Assembly: GCA_001784435.1 (NCBI GenBank)
Contig: MFQZ01000006.1
Location: 1 to 6,861 of the forward strand
DNA length: 6,861 bases
DNA from: Candidatus Magasanikbacteria bacterium RIFOXYC2_FULL_42_28
GTDB lineage: Bacteria; Patescibacteria; ABY1; Magasanikbacterales; GWA2-37-8
Reading direction: 5' to 3'
In this document: piece by piece, positions 1 to 6,327 of the stretch
How the letters are laid out: the number at the start of each line of letters is the position of its first letter
How positions within the stretch are numbered: the stretch's first letter is position 1
The notes under the pieces: model-generated
Seen by the model: the letters and a program-made list of their open reading frames with translations, nothing else
Told to the model about the DNA's origin: nothing
Database searches by the model: none
Made by a program: the position numbers and the translations under genes

Positions 1-1
1 C

Positions 2-223
2 CTTGAAAAAACCAATCAAGTAATTGATGATTGGCAAGGCAAAGGCAGTGTCACCTTTTTACTCGGTTCGTATTTGCCCGCTTCTGGCTACTTGGGCCGC
101 GGCTGCTGGTATCGCGGCAGTCGGCAGGCGTCCTTGGTCAGGGGCGATCCGGGGGCTCGGGCTTCCCGCATCGGTTGTCGCTCCGCGGTGGGGTTGGGGC
201 AGAAATTGGAGTTTGGGGATTGA
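2..223 (+). CDS. DGR target protein 1, C-terminal end (5' end outside the window)
   Basis: This is the last 73 codons of a gene entering from the left edge, so no start is visible; it ends at TGA 221-223. The reading frame is set by homology to the template repeat and to the second target copy. The protein end reads GSVTFLLGSYLPASGYLG, then the diversified stretch containing CWYRG and IGCRSAV, then the fixed tail GLGQKLEFGD. In known DGRs the variable repeat lies at the extreme C-terminus of a C-type-lectin or formylglycine-generating-enzyme-like fold, where the randomised side chains form a ligand-binding face. The order here (aromatic/Gly start, Arg-rich middle, DP, then IGCR followed by a short tail) fits that pattern, but the rest of the domain is not visible. 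The fold and likely surface exposure are therefore inferred. No signal peptide can be assessed. An overlapping +1 frame is open through the same DNA but is not coding. Confidence 0.85.
   Translation, partial: LEKTNQVIDDWQGKGSVTFLLGSYLPASGYLGRGCWYRGSRQASLVRGDPGARASRIGCRSAVGLGQKLEFGD
88..190 (+). repeat. DGR variable repeat VR1 (in target 1)
   Basis: This stretch aligns without gaps to the 103-nt template repeat at 6225-6327 (minus strand). I count 21 differences, every one where TR has A (11 A to G, 5 A to T, 5 A to C), and none at the other 75 TR positions. That is the hallmark of DGR adenine mutagenesis. Identity upstream stops abruptly at position 88. Downstream it passes into an A-free GC-rich stretch (171-190). 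Confidence 0.97.
171..202 (+). other. IMH-like end of VR1
   Basis: After the last TR adenine, 20 nt without any A (171-190) are identical in VR1, VR2 and TR. The next 12 nt (191-202) are identical in both VRs but differ from TR at five positions: VR gggttggggcag against TR cggttcaaacag. In Bordetella phage BPP-1 the equivalent site (IMH in VR, IMH* in TR) is GC-rich and its VR/TR differences set the direction of information transfer. The assignment here is by analogy in position and composition. Confidence 0.7.
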
Positions 224-301
224 TTTTTATTTTGGTTTTGGTTTTTTTAATCGCTTCCAGTCGGAGGGGGTGGGTGGTTGACGGACGAAAAACCATAGCC
301 C

Positions 302-330
302 TTGACACGTTCGTCGCAATACATTATAAT
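302..330 (+). promoter_or_regulatory. Consensus sigma-70 promoter for the DUF4143 ATPase gene
   Basis: TTGACA at 302-307 and TATAAT at 325-330 are both perfect consensus hexamers separated by exactly 17 nt. Transcription would start near 337 and leave about 45 nt of AT-rich leader before the ATG at 382. It lies in the 158-bp gap between target 1 (stop at 223) and the ATPase. The rest of that gap (224-301) is T/G-rich sequence without a recognisable gene or a clear terminator hairpin. Confidence 0.8.
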
Positions 331-346
331 ACTAATATAATGTATT
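318..346. promoter_or_regulatory. AT-rich palindrome over the -10, possible operator
   Basis: The 11-nt arms aatacattata (318-328) and tataatgtatt (336-346) are perfect reverse complements with a 7-nt spacer. The left arm covers most of the -10 hexamer and the right arm covers the expected transcription start, a typical place for a repressor operator. A palindrome of A and T alone can arise by chance in such AT-rich DNA, and no regulator gene is visible nearby, so the role is inferred. Confidence 0.35.
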
Positions 347-381
347 ATTAAAAAAATTACATTAGTAATATAAACTAAATT

Positions 382-1695
382 ATGTCAAAAATAACCGGGG
401 AAATCATCAAACGGGTAATTTCTGAACAACGGCAAAATTTTTTAAATACTGCCGGCCAAATTGAACGAGATATTTTAACGCATCCGGATTTTTCCCACTG
501 GCGCGCTTTGAAGGAAATTATTGTTATTACTGGCGTGCGCCGAAGCGGTAAATCATTTTTGCTACGCTTGATTTGGCAAAAAATTCAAGCAACTGTGCCA
601 GTCGCACCTGATAATTTTTTATATGTCAATTTTGATGATGAAAAAATGATTAATTTTAAATCCGCCGATTTTGATCTGCTTTTAGAAACTTTTTATGAAA
701 TATTCAAAGTGAATCACCATCAAAATATATTTTTGTTTTTTGATGAAATTCAAAATATCAGTGGCTGGGAAAAATTCTTAAATCGATTGCAAGAGAGCGA
801 CAAATTTAAAATTTTCGTTACTGGCTCAAATGCCACTCTGCTATCAAAAGAAATCAGTTCAGCTTTAACCGGTCGCAATTTTTCGCTCACTTTATACCCG
901 CTATCATTTCGTGAATTCGTCAATTTTAAAAATAAAAAGTTACTGGATACGCGCGCTCGACATTTAACTGAAAATCGCGCACAACTTAAAAAATTGTTTA
1001 ATGGATATTCTGAAAACGGTGGCTTTCCCGAAATAGTACTAAATGGTTATCGCCCACTGTTGCAGGAATATCTTAAAAATATCATTTACCGCGATATCGT
1101 TTTGCGTCGACGAATCCGACACGAATTTAATTTACGTGAAATTGTTGCTTTTGTTGTTTCTAATATCGGCGTGGTGCTAAGTTTGGATAATATCGCCAAA
1201 ATGACCGGAACAAAAAATTTAATGACGGTAAAAAATTATTTAGGATATTTAGAAGATTCATTCTTATTTTTTAACTTGCCCCGTCATAGTTATTCTATTA
1301 AACAACAAATCTATAATCCTGATAAAATTTTTACCGTTGATCCCGGTTTATACCACGAAGTATCAACCGCCAGTAGCACCAATGACGGGCGTTTGTTAGA
1401 AAATATAGTTTTTTTGGAATTAAAACGTCGCTCGCAAACAATTTTTTATTTTAAAGAAAATAACGAGTGCGATTTTGTCATTCAAGGAAAAAATAAAGTG
1501 ATGAGCGCAATGCAGGTGACAAAATCATTGGATTTATCCAACCGCGATCGTGAAATAAACGGCCTGCTGGAAGCAGTAAAAAAATTTAATTTGAAAAATG
1601 GCCTAATTTTGACGATGGATCAATCTGAAGTTATAAAAATCAAAAACCAAAAAATCACCGCCATGCCGATTTGGCAGTGGTTGCTGGAAAAATAA
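382..1695 (+). CDS. AAA_14/DUF4143 family ATP-binding protein
   Basis: This 437-residue protein matches the AAA_14 plus DUF4143 architecture. Walker A is GVRRSGKS at residues 51-58 and Walker B is IFLFFDEIQ at 116-124 (D121, E122). A sensor-1-like FVTGSNATLLS follows at 145-155, then LTGR near 162-165 and YPLSFREF at 172-179, all typical of the family. The DUF4143 part near the C-terminus has a PD-(D/E)XK-like layout: an acidic helix ENIVFLELKRR, ECDFV around 362-366, and QVTK around 378-381. In the last, the catalytic E-x-K is replaced by Q-V-T, so nuclease activity is doubtful. It ends in the usual WQWLLEK tail. The ATG at 382 is the only plausible start, since an in-frame TAA lies two codons upstream at 376-378. 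No Shine-Dalgarno site is visible. The family is widespread in bacteria and archaea and mostly uncharacterised; its cellular role is unknown. It has its own strong promoter, and no link to the DGR is shown. Confidence 0.93.
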   Translation: MSKITGEIIKRVISEQRQNFLNTAGQIERDILTHPDFSHWRALKEIIVITGVRRSGKSFLLRLIWQKIQATVPVAPDNFLYVNFDDEKMINFKSADFDLLLETFYEIFKVNHHQNIFLFFDEIQNISGWEKFLNRLQESDKFKIFVTGSNATLLSKEISSALTGRNFSLTLYPLSFREFVNFKNKKLLDTRARHLTENRAQLKKLFNGYSENGGFPEIVLNGYRPLLQEYLKNIIYRDIVLRRRIRHEFNLREIVAFVVSNIGVVLSLDNIAKMTGTKNLMTVKNYLGYLEDSFLFFNLPRHSYSIKQQIYNPDKIFTVDPGLYHEVSTASSTNDGRLLENIVFLELKRRSQTIFYFKENNECDFVIQGKNKVMSAMQVTKSLDLSNRDREINGLLEAVKKFNLKNGLILTMDQSEVIKIKNQKITAMPIWQWLLEK

Positions 1696-1718
1696 TTATA
1701 TTGGTAAATTATTTTTCC
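1686..1718. terminator. Bidirectional terminator-like palindrome between convergent genes
   Basis: The 12-nt arms ggaaaaataatt (1686-1697) and aattatttttcc (1707-1718) are perfect reverse complements around a 9-nt loop. They span both stop codons (TAA at 1693-1695 on plus and at 1709-1711 on minus) and the 13-bp gap. The stem provides a T-run in either direction, as expected for a shared terminator of convergent genes. The stem is AT-rich, so its strength is uncertain. Confidence 0.55.
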
Positions 1719-4700
1719 TTATGCCACAGATTATTATAAATTCGCTGGCTATTTAATCCACTACCCGTCCCCATATCATCATACACTTTTGTCTCCGGCC
1801 GGCCGTTGCCACTATCTAACGCGCGCAATCGGGTTAATTCTACTGAACCACTCGTAAAACCTTCCGGTAATTTTATTGACCCGCCATGTTGACTGGCAAT
1901 GGCCACAGTTTTAATCGGCAAGCCCACCAGCATCGCTTCCACCTTATCCATAATCGCGGCTACCTGCAAACTGTCTTCAATGCCGGGCGCGTAATAAATT
2001 CCGTTTAACATCACGCCCAATTGTCCGCCTTCATCAACCGCGAAACTACCAAAAATAAAACCTAAATTTTCCGTGGATTTCAATTGTTTGCCCTCAACGG
2101 GAGTGACGCCTTGGGGCACCTCCATAGAAATTACAAACGACATTGGGTCGGCGTTAATTGACGCTACCCAATATTTATTTGATGTGTCGTGTTGCACGCG
2201 CATTTCATAATTACAACTGGAAAAACAACAAATTTTACTATCGGCAAATCGCACCATACTCATCAAGCGTTCTTGCTTATCCGCCCAGCGCAGATTAACG
2301 CGTTGGTTTTTCTTTTCCGTCTGTTCCCGGCCAGTGGGCTGGTAAGTTAAATAATCTTGAATGGTTTGAAATGGCCCTTGTAAATGACTTTCCATTTCTG
2401 TAATTAACTCTGTATCTTGCTCACGCAGTCGTTCTTCGCCCAAGACCTGTAAAGTTAAATAGGTAAAAATCGCGCTTGGTGATTTTTCGGTTATGGCGAT
2501 AATTTCTTGGCCAATTCGTTCTATTTCCGCGTCTTTTTCCGCTTTGGATAAGTGTGTAAATCTTTCCGACACTTTGGCATCGGTGGCAATGGATTTTTGT
2601 TGTTCCAAATTTTTTATTTCCTGATTTAGCGAATCAATTTTACCCTGCAACTTATCACGCTGGCCCGGGTCGGTTTGTTTTTCTAAACCAACCATCAACC
2701 CATCACGCGCTTTAATTTTTTTTCTCAACTCCTGTCGGATTTTATCCAATTTTTCATTACCGCCGCGCAGTGCCACGAGCAAGTCCTTTTTCATTTTTTT
2801 CAAGTCCAAACGTTTACTGTCTAAGCGTGGAATTAGTTCATCGCCACGCACTGGAACAGCCACGCCAGAAAATACCTGCTCCAACGAGACCTCCAAAACC
2901 ATTTTTTCACCGAGCGCGCGCCAATTTTCTTCCAAATCGGTTTTAGCGCGTTTTTGCCAATCAGGATACGCCTTTTCAATTTCATTCAACAATGCTAACC
3001 GTTCGGCAAAAGTAGCGGCCGTGGTCATTTGTTGAATAAATTTTTGCGCGTCCGCGCTATTGTCTTGATCCAAGTATTCGCGATACATTGGGAAAAGCAA
3101 AACCACACCTAATTGATCGCGTCCTAAAACTTGGCCAATTTCAGTATTGGCATTTTTTACCGCCGCGTTTTCACTGACTTCAAAACTGGCGATTTGGCTG
3201 TCTTGGCCGGGTTTGTCTAATGGAAAATGACCAGCGCGCAAACGAGCGACCAGCGCAGTAATTTCTTCCGGCTTTAATCCGCCTTTTTGTAAAGCTGTTT
3301 CAAACATCTTAATCGGCTGTTCGTGTACGCGCAAATCAGCGATTAATTTTAACATCTCTTTGAATTTATCAAAACTGTAATTGTTGATTAAATTAAACCG
3401 ATCATCGCCACCGTGCAATAAATAATAGATCATGGCTTTGCGTTCGTCTTGCGCTAACATCGCTACCAATTCGCACTGACTATTGGCTTGATCAAATTCG
3501 GTCTGGCTTTCTTTAATTATCTCTACCCGTTTATCAAGTGAAGCATTTTGCCAACGACTGGCGTCATCTAAAAATTCCAAAATGTCACGACTGGGCAATA
3601 CGCCTAAATCAGCGATAATTTTTTGTAATAATACCAATCGGTTGGCGCAATCGGTTTGCCATTTTTTGTTATCAGCAAATTTTACTTTTTGTTTAACTGT
3701 TTCGGTCGGTTTTGTTTCTGTTTTTCCAAAAATTCTTCCCAAAAATCCACTGGCGGTTGGCGCGCCGACACTAACAATTTCTGATTCATATTTTTTATCG
3801 CACTCATTCCACCAAGCGCCCGCGTCATTCGGAATATATCCGCGTTTTACTAATTTATGAAAGATAGCGCGTACCACCGGCGCCGGCGTGCGACTGTCGC
3901 CAACGAGTTGTAAGGCAATGTCATTAACCCGCCAATCGTCAAATTCTTTCATTAAGACGCCAATAATATGTGGCAGATAATTTTGTTCTTTGTCCGTGTC
4001 TAATCGCACTTCTTCCATTTCATCGCGCGCTAATTCCAATAACAACAATCGCGCATCACCACCTAAATTTCCAAATGAACGCGCCAACGCCGCGGCTAAT
4101 TTTTTATCGGATATTTTACTATCCTGTAAAGTTTGTTTCATTTCGTTAAAAATCCGCAACCGCGCGTCTTTACGTTGTTTGTCATCGGCGCTATCTTTTT
4201 CCACGATTGATTGTCGCAAAACACCGGATAAATTTTCGTCCAAAATAATACTAACCTCTCGGCGCGCGTCATCCGGTATTAAAGCCAAAAATTCCGGTCG
4301 TTCACTTTCCGGCAATGCCAAAGCATAGTCGGCTAATAGTTTTTTATTGGTCAAAGCCAATTTAGCCACTTGTTCCGGTGTTGGCATTGTTTTTTGTTCC
4401 ACTAATTTTTTTTGCACACCGACCATAATCGCGTCTGGCAATAAACTGGCCGGCGAGGTCTTGGCTGTGTCGGCGCTATCGGCCAAATATTTTTTTGTTT
4501 TGGTTATGGCTGGTTGTGGATCAATGCCGGACGCCATAATTAATTTTACAGCGCGCGCTTCCAATAGCGCGGATAAATCAGGGAACAAACCCGCTTTTTC
4601 TACGGCCTTTTGTTCTAATACCGATATTTGCGTCGCCACATCGGCACCAGCTTCAACCAGTTCAGTGCCATCGGCCTCTCTTTTAACCAAAGCGGAAATC

Positions 4701-4885
4701 TTTTCATGATAGGCGCGCATGGCCGGAGTAATGTGTGGTTCTATAATATTCAAAGAGTTAATCCGCAACTCCTGCGACCGGCGACGCAAATCTGCGCGTA
4801 TAGTAATTGCGTCAAAATCAGCCACCGACGAATTATCACCTTGATTTTGTTCAAAAATCGGCCTGCCACCTTCACCTCTAATCAT
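1709..4885 (-). CDS. Large (1058 aa) protein of unknown function with central coiled coil
   Basis: I do not recognise this protein. It is soluble-looking, with no signal peptide or clear membrane segment. Residues 1-30 are low in structure (Gly, Asn, Gln, Asp). Residues 30-680 are mostly alpha-helical and rich in Leu, Ala, Lys, Asp and Glu, with short Gly/Pro/Thr-rich breaks (around 370-400 and 550-580) that suggest several helical-repeat blocks. Residues about 690-800 are strongly charged with heptad-like spacing (KRLDLKKMKKDLL, KIDSLNQEIKNLEQQK), a likely coiled coil. Residues about 875-1058 change to a beta-rich mixed domain containing CCFSSC, ENLGFIFGSFAVDEGG and NGIYYAPGIED. The start ATG at 4883-4885 overlaps the RT stop by 8 bp, suggesting an operon and translational coupling. 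No Shine-Dalgarno site is seen; Met56 is an alternative start. Its codon use and base composition resemble its neighbours. It may be a scaffold or a lineage-specific protein; a DGR role rests on position only. Confidence 0.85.
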   Translation of the reverse strand: MIRGEGGRPIFEQNQGDNSSVADFDAITIRADLRRRSQELRINSLNIIEPHITPAMRAYHEKISALVKREADGTELVEAGADVATQISVLEQKAVEKAGLFPDLSALLEARAVKLIMASGIDPQPAITKTKKYLADSADTAKTSPASLLPDAIMVGVQKKLVEQKTMPTPEQVAKLALTNKKLLADYALALPESERPEFLALIPDDARREVSIILDENLSGVLRQSIVEKDSADDKQRKDARLRIFNEMKQTLQDSKISDKKLAAALARSFGNLGGDARLLLLELARDEMEEVRLDTDKEQNYLPHIIGVLMKEFDDWRVNDIALQLVGDSRTPAPVVRAIFHKLVKRGYIPNDAGAWWNECDKKYESEIVSVGAPTASGFLGRIFGKTETKPTETVKQKVKFADNKKWQTDCANRLVLLQKIIADLGVLPSRDILEFLDDASRWQNASLDKRVEIIKESQTEFDQANSQCELVAMLAQDERKAMIYYLLHGGDDRFNLINNYSFDKFKEMLKLIADLRVHEQPIKMFETALQKGGLKPEEITALVARLRAGHFPLDKPGQDSQIASFEVSENAAVKNANTEIGQVLGRDQLGVVLLFPMYREYLDQDNSADAQKFIQQMTTAATFAERLALLNEIEKAYPDWQKRAKTDLEENWRALGEKMVLEVSLEQVFSGVAVPVRGDELIPRLDSKRLDLKKMKKDLLVALRGGNEKLDKIRQELRKKIKARDGLMVGLEKQTDPGQRDKLQGKIDSLNQEIKNLEQQKSIATDAKVSERFTHLSKAEKDAEIERIGQEIIAITEKSPSAIFTYLTLQVLGEERLREQDTELITEMESHLQGPFQTIQDYLTYQPTGREQTEKKNQRVNLRWADKQERLMSMVRFADSKICCFSSCNYEMRVQHDTSNKYWVASINADPMSFVISMEVPQGVTPVEGKQLKSTENLGFIFGSFAVDEGGQLGVMLNGIYYAPGIEDSLQVAAIMDKVEAMLVGLPIKTVAIASQHGGSIKLPEGFTSGSVELTRLRALDSGNGRPETKVYDDMGTGSGLNSQRIYNNLWHKEK

Positions 4886-5892
4886 ATATTTTTGTAATTA
4901 ACCAGTCAAAATATGGTATTTTTTTAGTAAAATTTTGTTTAATTAAGCCGGAATAGCTGGAGATATTGCGTTCGTTTAATTTGATCTGCGCCCGTTGCCA
5001 AATGCGGTTTTTTAACCGTCGGCCGGTCGGGTATATTTCTACTCCTAAAAAATGAATACCGCGTCGCACTGGTAATATAATATCATTTTTAGGATTTAGC
5101 ACAAGCCCCAGTGAATTATTTAGAAAAAATATCATTTGTTTGCGCATATTTTCTACAATTTCCCTTTTAGGCGCAATTATGATAAAATCATCACCATAAC
5201 GCAGATAAAATTGCGGTTTTAAAATATGTTTTACCAATCTATCCAATTCATTCAAATAAATATTGGCAAAAATTTGGCTGGTAAGACTGCCAATTGGGAT
5301 TCCACGATGATCGTTTACTCTCTCTCTCTCTCTCTCTCGTGCGAGCGTTGCCGACGGTGTAATCGGCAATAATTTTTTTAATAAGCCATTGCGCTTTGGG
5401 ATCAGTTATCCGACGACAAATAATTTCCAAAAGTTTGTCCTGTTTGACGTTATCAAAAAATTTAGTAATATCCGCCCGCCAAACAAAACCGCGCGAATAT
5501 TTTTTAAAAAAGAATTGCGTTCTGGCCAACGCGCCGGACAGCCCTTTGTTTTTCCGGCACGACCAAACATCGTAAGTAAAAACTTTGTCGTAAATTTCCA
5601 CCAGATATTCATATACCAACCGATGAACCACGCGGTCGCGCATACCAACCACCGCGATGTCACGTCGTTTACCGTCGGCAACGGTGAAATGTCGGTATGG
5701 GCCTGGCAAATAATGGCCATCATTCAAATTCAAATGGAGCCGCCATAAGTTATCTTCCAAATGGTAACTAAAATATTCCAGTTCTCTTGTTTTCTTTTTA
5801 CCGCGTTTGAATTTAAACCAACTTTGATAAATATTACCCAAACCAAAATCTATTTTATTTTTATCATTTTCTACTATGGAAGAATTACCCAT
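4878..5892 (-). CDS. DGR reverse transcriptase, out of frame at a dinucleotide repeat (possibly phase-variable)
   Basis: This enzyme copies the adenine-rich template RNA into mutagenised cDNA. The first frame (ATG at 5890-5892, stop at 5248) carries the N-terminal half: IYQSWFKFKRGKK (residues 21-33), RRDIAVVGMRDRVVHRLVYEYL (76-97), and motif A RADITKFFDNV (139-149, catalytic D141). The second frame (used from about 5338 to TAG at 4878-4880) carries GIPIGSLTSQ, the DGR form of motif 4 ([IVL]GxxxSQ where most RTs have QGxxxSP). It continues with IFANIYLNEL, the catalytic YLRYGDD, FLGVEIYPTGRRL and a thumb region. The frames meet in the 21-nt (GA)n tract encoding Arg-Glu repeats, between motif A and motif 4. 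As given, translation leaves the RT frame there and stops after about 20 further residues. Adding one GA or removing two gives a complete protein of about 338 residues, normal for the family. A TTG at 5898 is an alternative start; weak AGGT lies upstream of the ATG. A 16-nt-spaced TTGTTA/TATACA pair at 5913-5940 is a weak promoter candidate. Confidence 0.92.
5318..5338. repeat. Dinucleotide microsatellite (CT)10.5 inside the RT gene
   Basis: There are 21 nt of uninterrupted CT alternation on plus, GA on the coding strand, encoding alternating Arg and Glu. The upstream RT frame has codon starts at positions divisible by 3; the downstream frame is offset by +1. A tract of 17 or 23 nt joins the two frames, while the present 21 nt does not. 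Such tracts change length by slipped-strand mispairing and are classic phase-variation switches in bacteria. No other simple repeat of this length occurs in the window. Confidence 0.95.
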
Positions 5893-6220
5893 AATCAATC
5901 AGACCTACGAGGTGTATAAATTGATTGTTGATATTAACAACCACTGCGAAAAACGCTGGCGCTATTCGCTCGGACAAAGTTTAGAAAATACCGTTTTAAC
6001 CGGCTTGGAAAATTTGATAATGGCCAAAAACGCGCCCAAACCATTAAAAGCAAATTTTCTAATTAAAGCCAACGCTCAATTAGAAATTGCCACCTTAAAA
6101 TTGCGTTTATTTTTAGAATTTAAAGTTGTCAACGAAACAAAAATATTCCAAACCCAAGCCAAATTGCGCGAAATCGGCCGAATGCTCGGCGGTTGGATGA
6201 AATCTCTACAAACTGTTTGA
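5876..6220 (+). CDS. avd: Avd, DGR accessory variability determinant (four-helix bundle)
   Basis: The 114-residue protein has the size and pattern of DGR Avd and the related four-helix-bundle (23S rRNA intervening-sequence-like) family. Four amphipathic helices are likely at about 5-25, 30-51, 56-83 and 87-110. Recognisable family features are the RYSLGQSLEN turn (29-38), the basic linker KNAPKPLKAN (51-60), and the C-terminal signature LREIGRMLGGWMKS (97-110). In Bordetella phage DGR, Avd forms a basic pentameric barrel that binds RT and the template RNA and is needed for cDNA synthesis. The ATG at 5876 gives the full-length family start; there is no visible Shine-Dalgarno site. The gene lies opposite to RT, overlapping the RT start by 17 bp (5876-5892). 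Its stop codon (6218-6220) falls within the IMH*-like end of TR. It therefore sits antisense between TR and RT, an uncommon layout whose promoter would have to lie within RT coding DNA. Confidence 0.92.
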   Translation: MEELPIINQTYEVYKLIVDINNHCEKRWRYSLGQSLENTVLTGLENLIMAKNAPKPLKANFLIKANAQLEIATLKLRLFLEFKVVNETKIFQTQAKLREIGRMLGGWMKSLQTV

Positions 6221-6244
6221 ACCGCACCGCGGAGCGACAACCGA
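6213..6244 (-). other. IMH*-like end of TR
   Basis: The 3' end of TR on the minus strand has the same 20-nt A-free stretch as both VRs (6225-6244), then cggttcaaacag (6213-6224), which differs from the VR sequence at five positions. Two of these are C/G differences that adenine mutagenesis cannot explain, so they are fixed TR/VR distinctions as in IMH against IMH*. The segment overlaps the avd stop codon on the other strand. Confidence 0.65.
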
Positions 6245-6327
6245 TGTTGGAATTCTGATTCCTCGGATCGTTCCTGTCCAAGTTCGCCTGCCGATTGTCG
6301 CGATTCCAGTTGCCGTTGCCCAAGTTG
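6225..6327 (-). repeat. DGR template repeat TR
   Basis: On the minus strand this 103-nt segment matches VR1 and VR2 except at adenines. It has 28 adenines, and 24 of them are altered in at least one VR. Read in the target frame it is mainly AAC and AAT codons at diversified positions (translation begins NLGNGNWNRDNRQANLDRND), the classic adenine-targeted template. It is on the same strand as RT and upstream of it, so TR transcription would run through antisense avd toward RT. It is not itself likely to be translated. Confidence 0.97.

Larger units (their letters stand above)
43..249 (+). repeat. Long inverted repeat, left copy (3' end of target 1)
   Basis: These 207 nt recur as the reverse complement at 6655-6861. 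The two copies differ at 15 positions, all inside VR and all at TR-adenine positions; the flanks are identical. Homology includes about 45 nt of coding sequence before VR, the common C-terminal tail, the stop codon and 26 nt of T/G-rich 3' untranslated sequence. It then stops at position 250. The right copy is cut by the window edge, so the true repeat may extend further upstream in the targets. It implies duplication of a target gene or module. Confidence 0.95.

Noticed and set aside
203..249. Hairpin downstream of VR, as found after VR in phage BPP-1
   Set aside because: The stretch is almost only T, G and A with virtually no C, so no stable DNA hairpin of the BPP-1 type is possible.
24..351. 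Two open frames on plus across the left end, in the frames not matching TR
   Set aside because: The TR-homologous frame (2-223) gives the DGR protein signature and the stop-proof codons. The others give low-complexity Trp/Gly/Arg sequence from GC-rich repeat DNA.
3582..4897. Several plus-strand open frames opposite the large minus-strand gene
   Set aside because: They are antisense shadows, rich in Ser, Asn and Ala, with no start signals or motifs.
5318..5338. Programmed ribosomal frameshift at the repeat as the normal way to make RT
   Set aside because: No slippery heptamer or downstream structure is evident. Change in repeat length or sequence error explains the shift more simply, although transcriptional slippage is not excluded.
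5389..5748. 119-codon open frame on plus
   Set aside because: It is antisense to the conserved RT fingers/palm region, and its product looks like a random reading.
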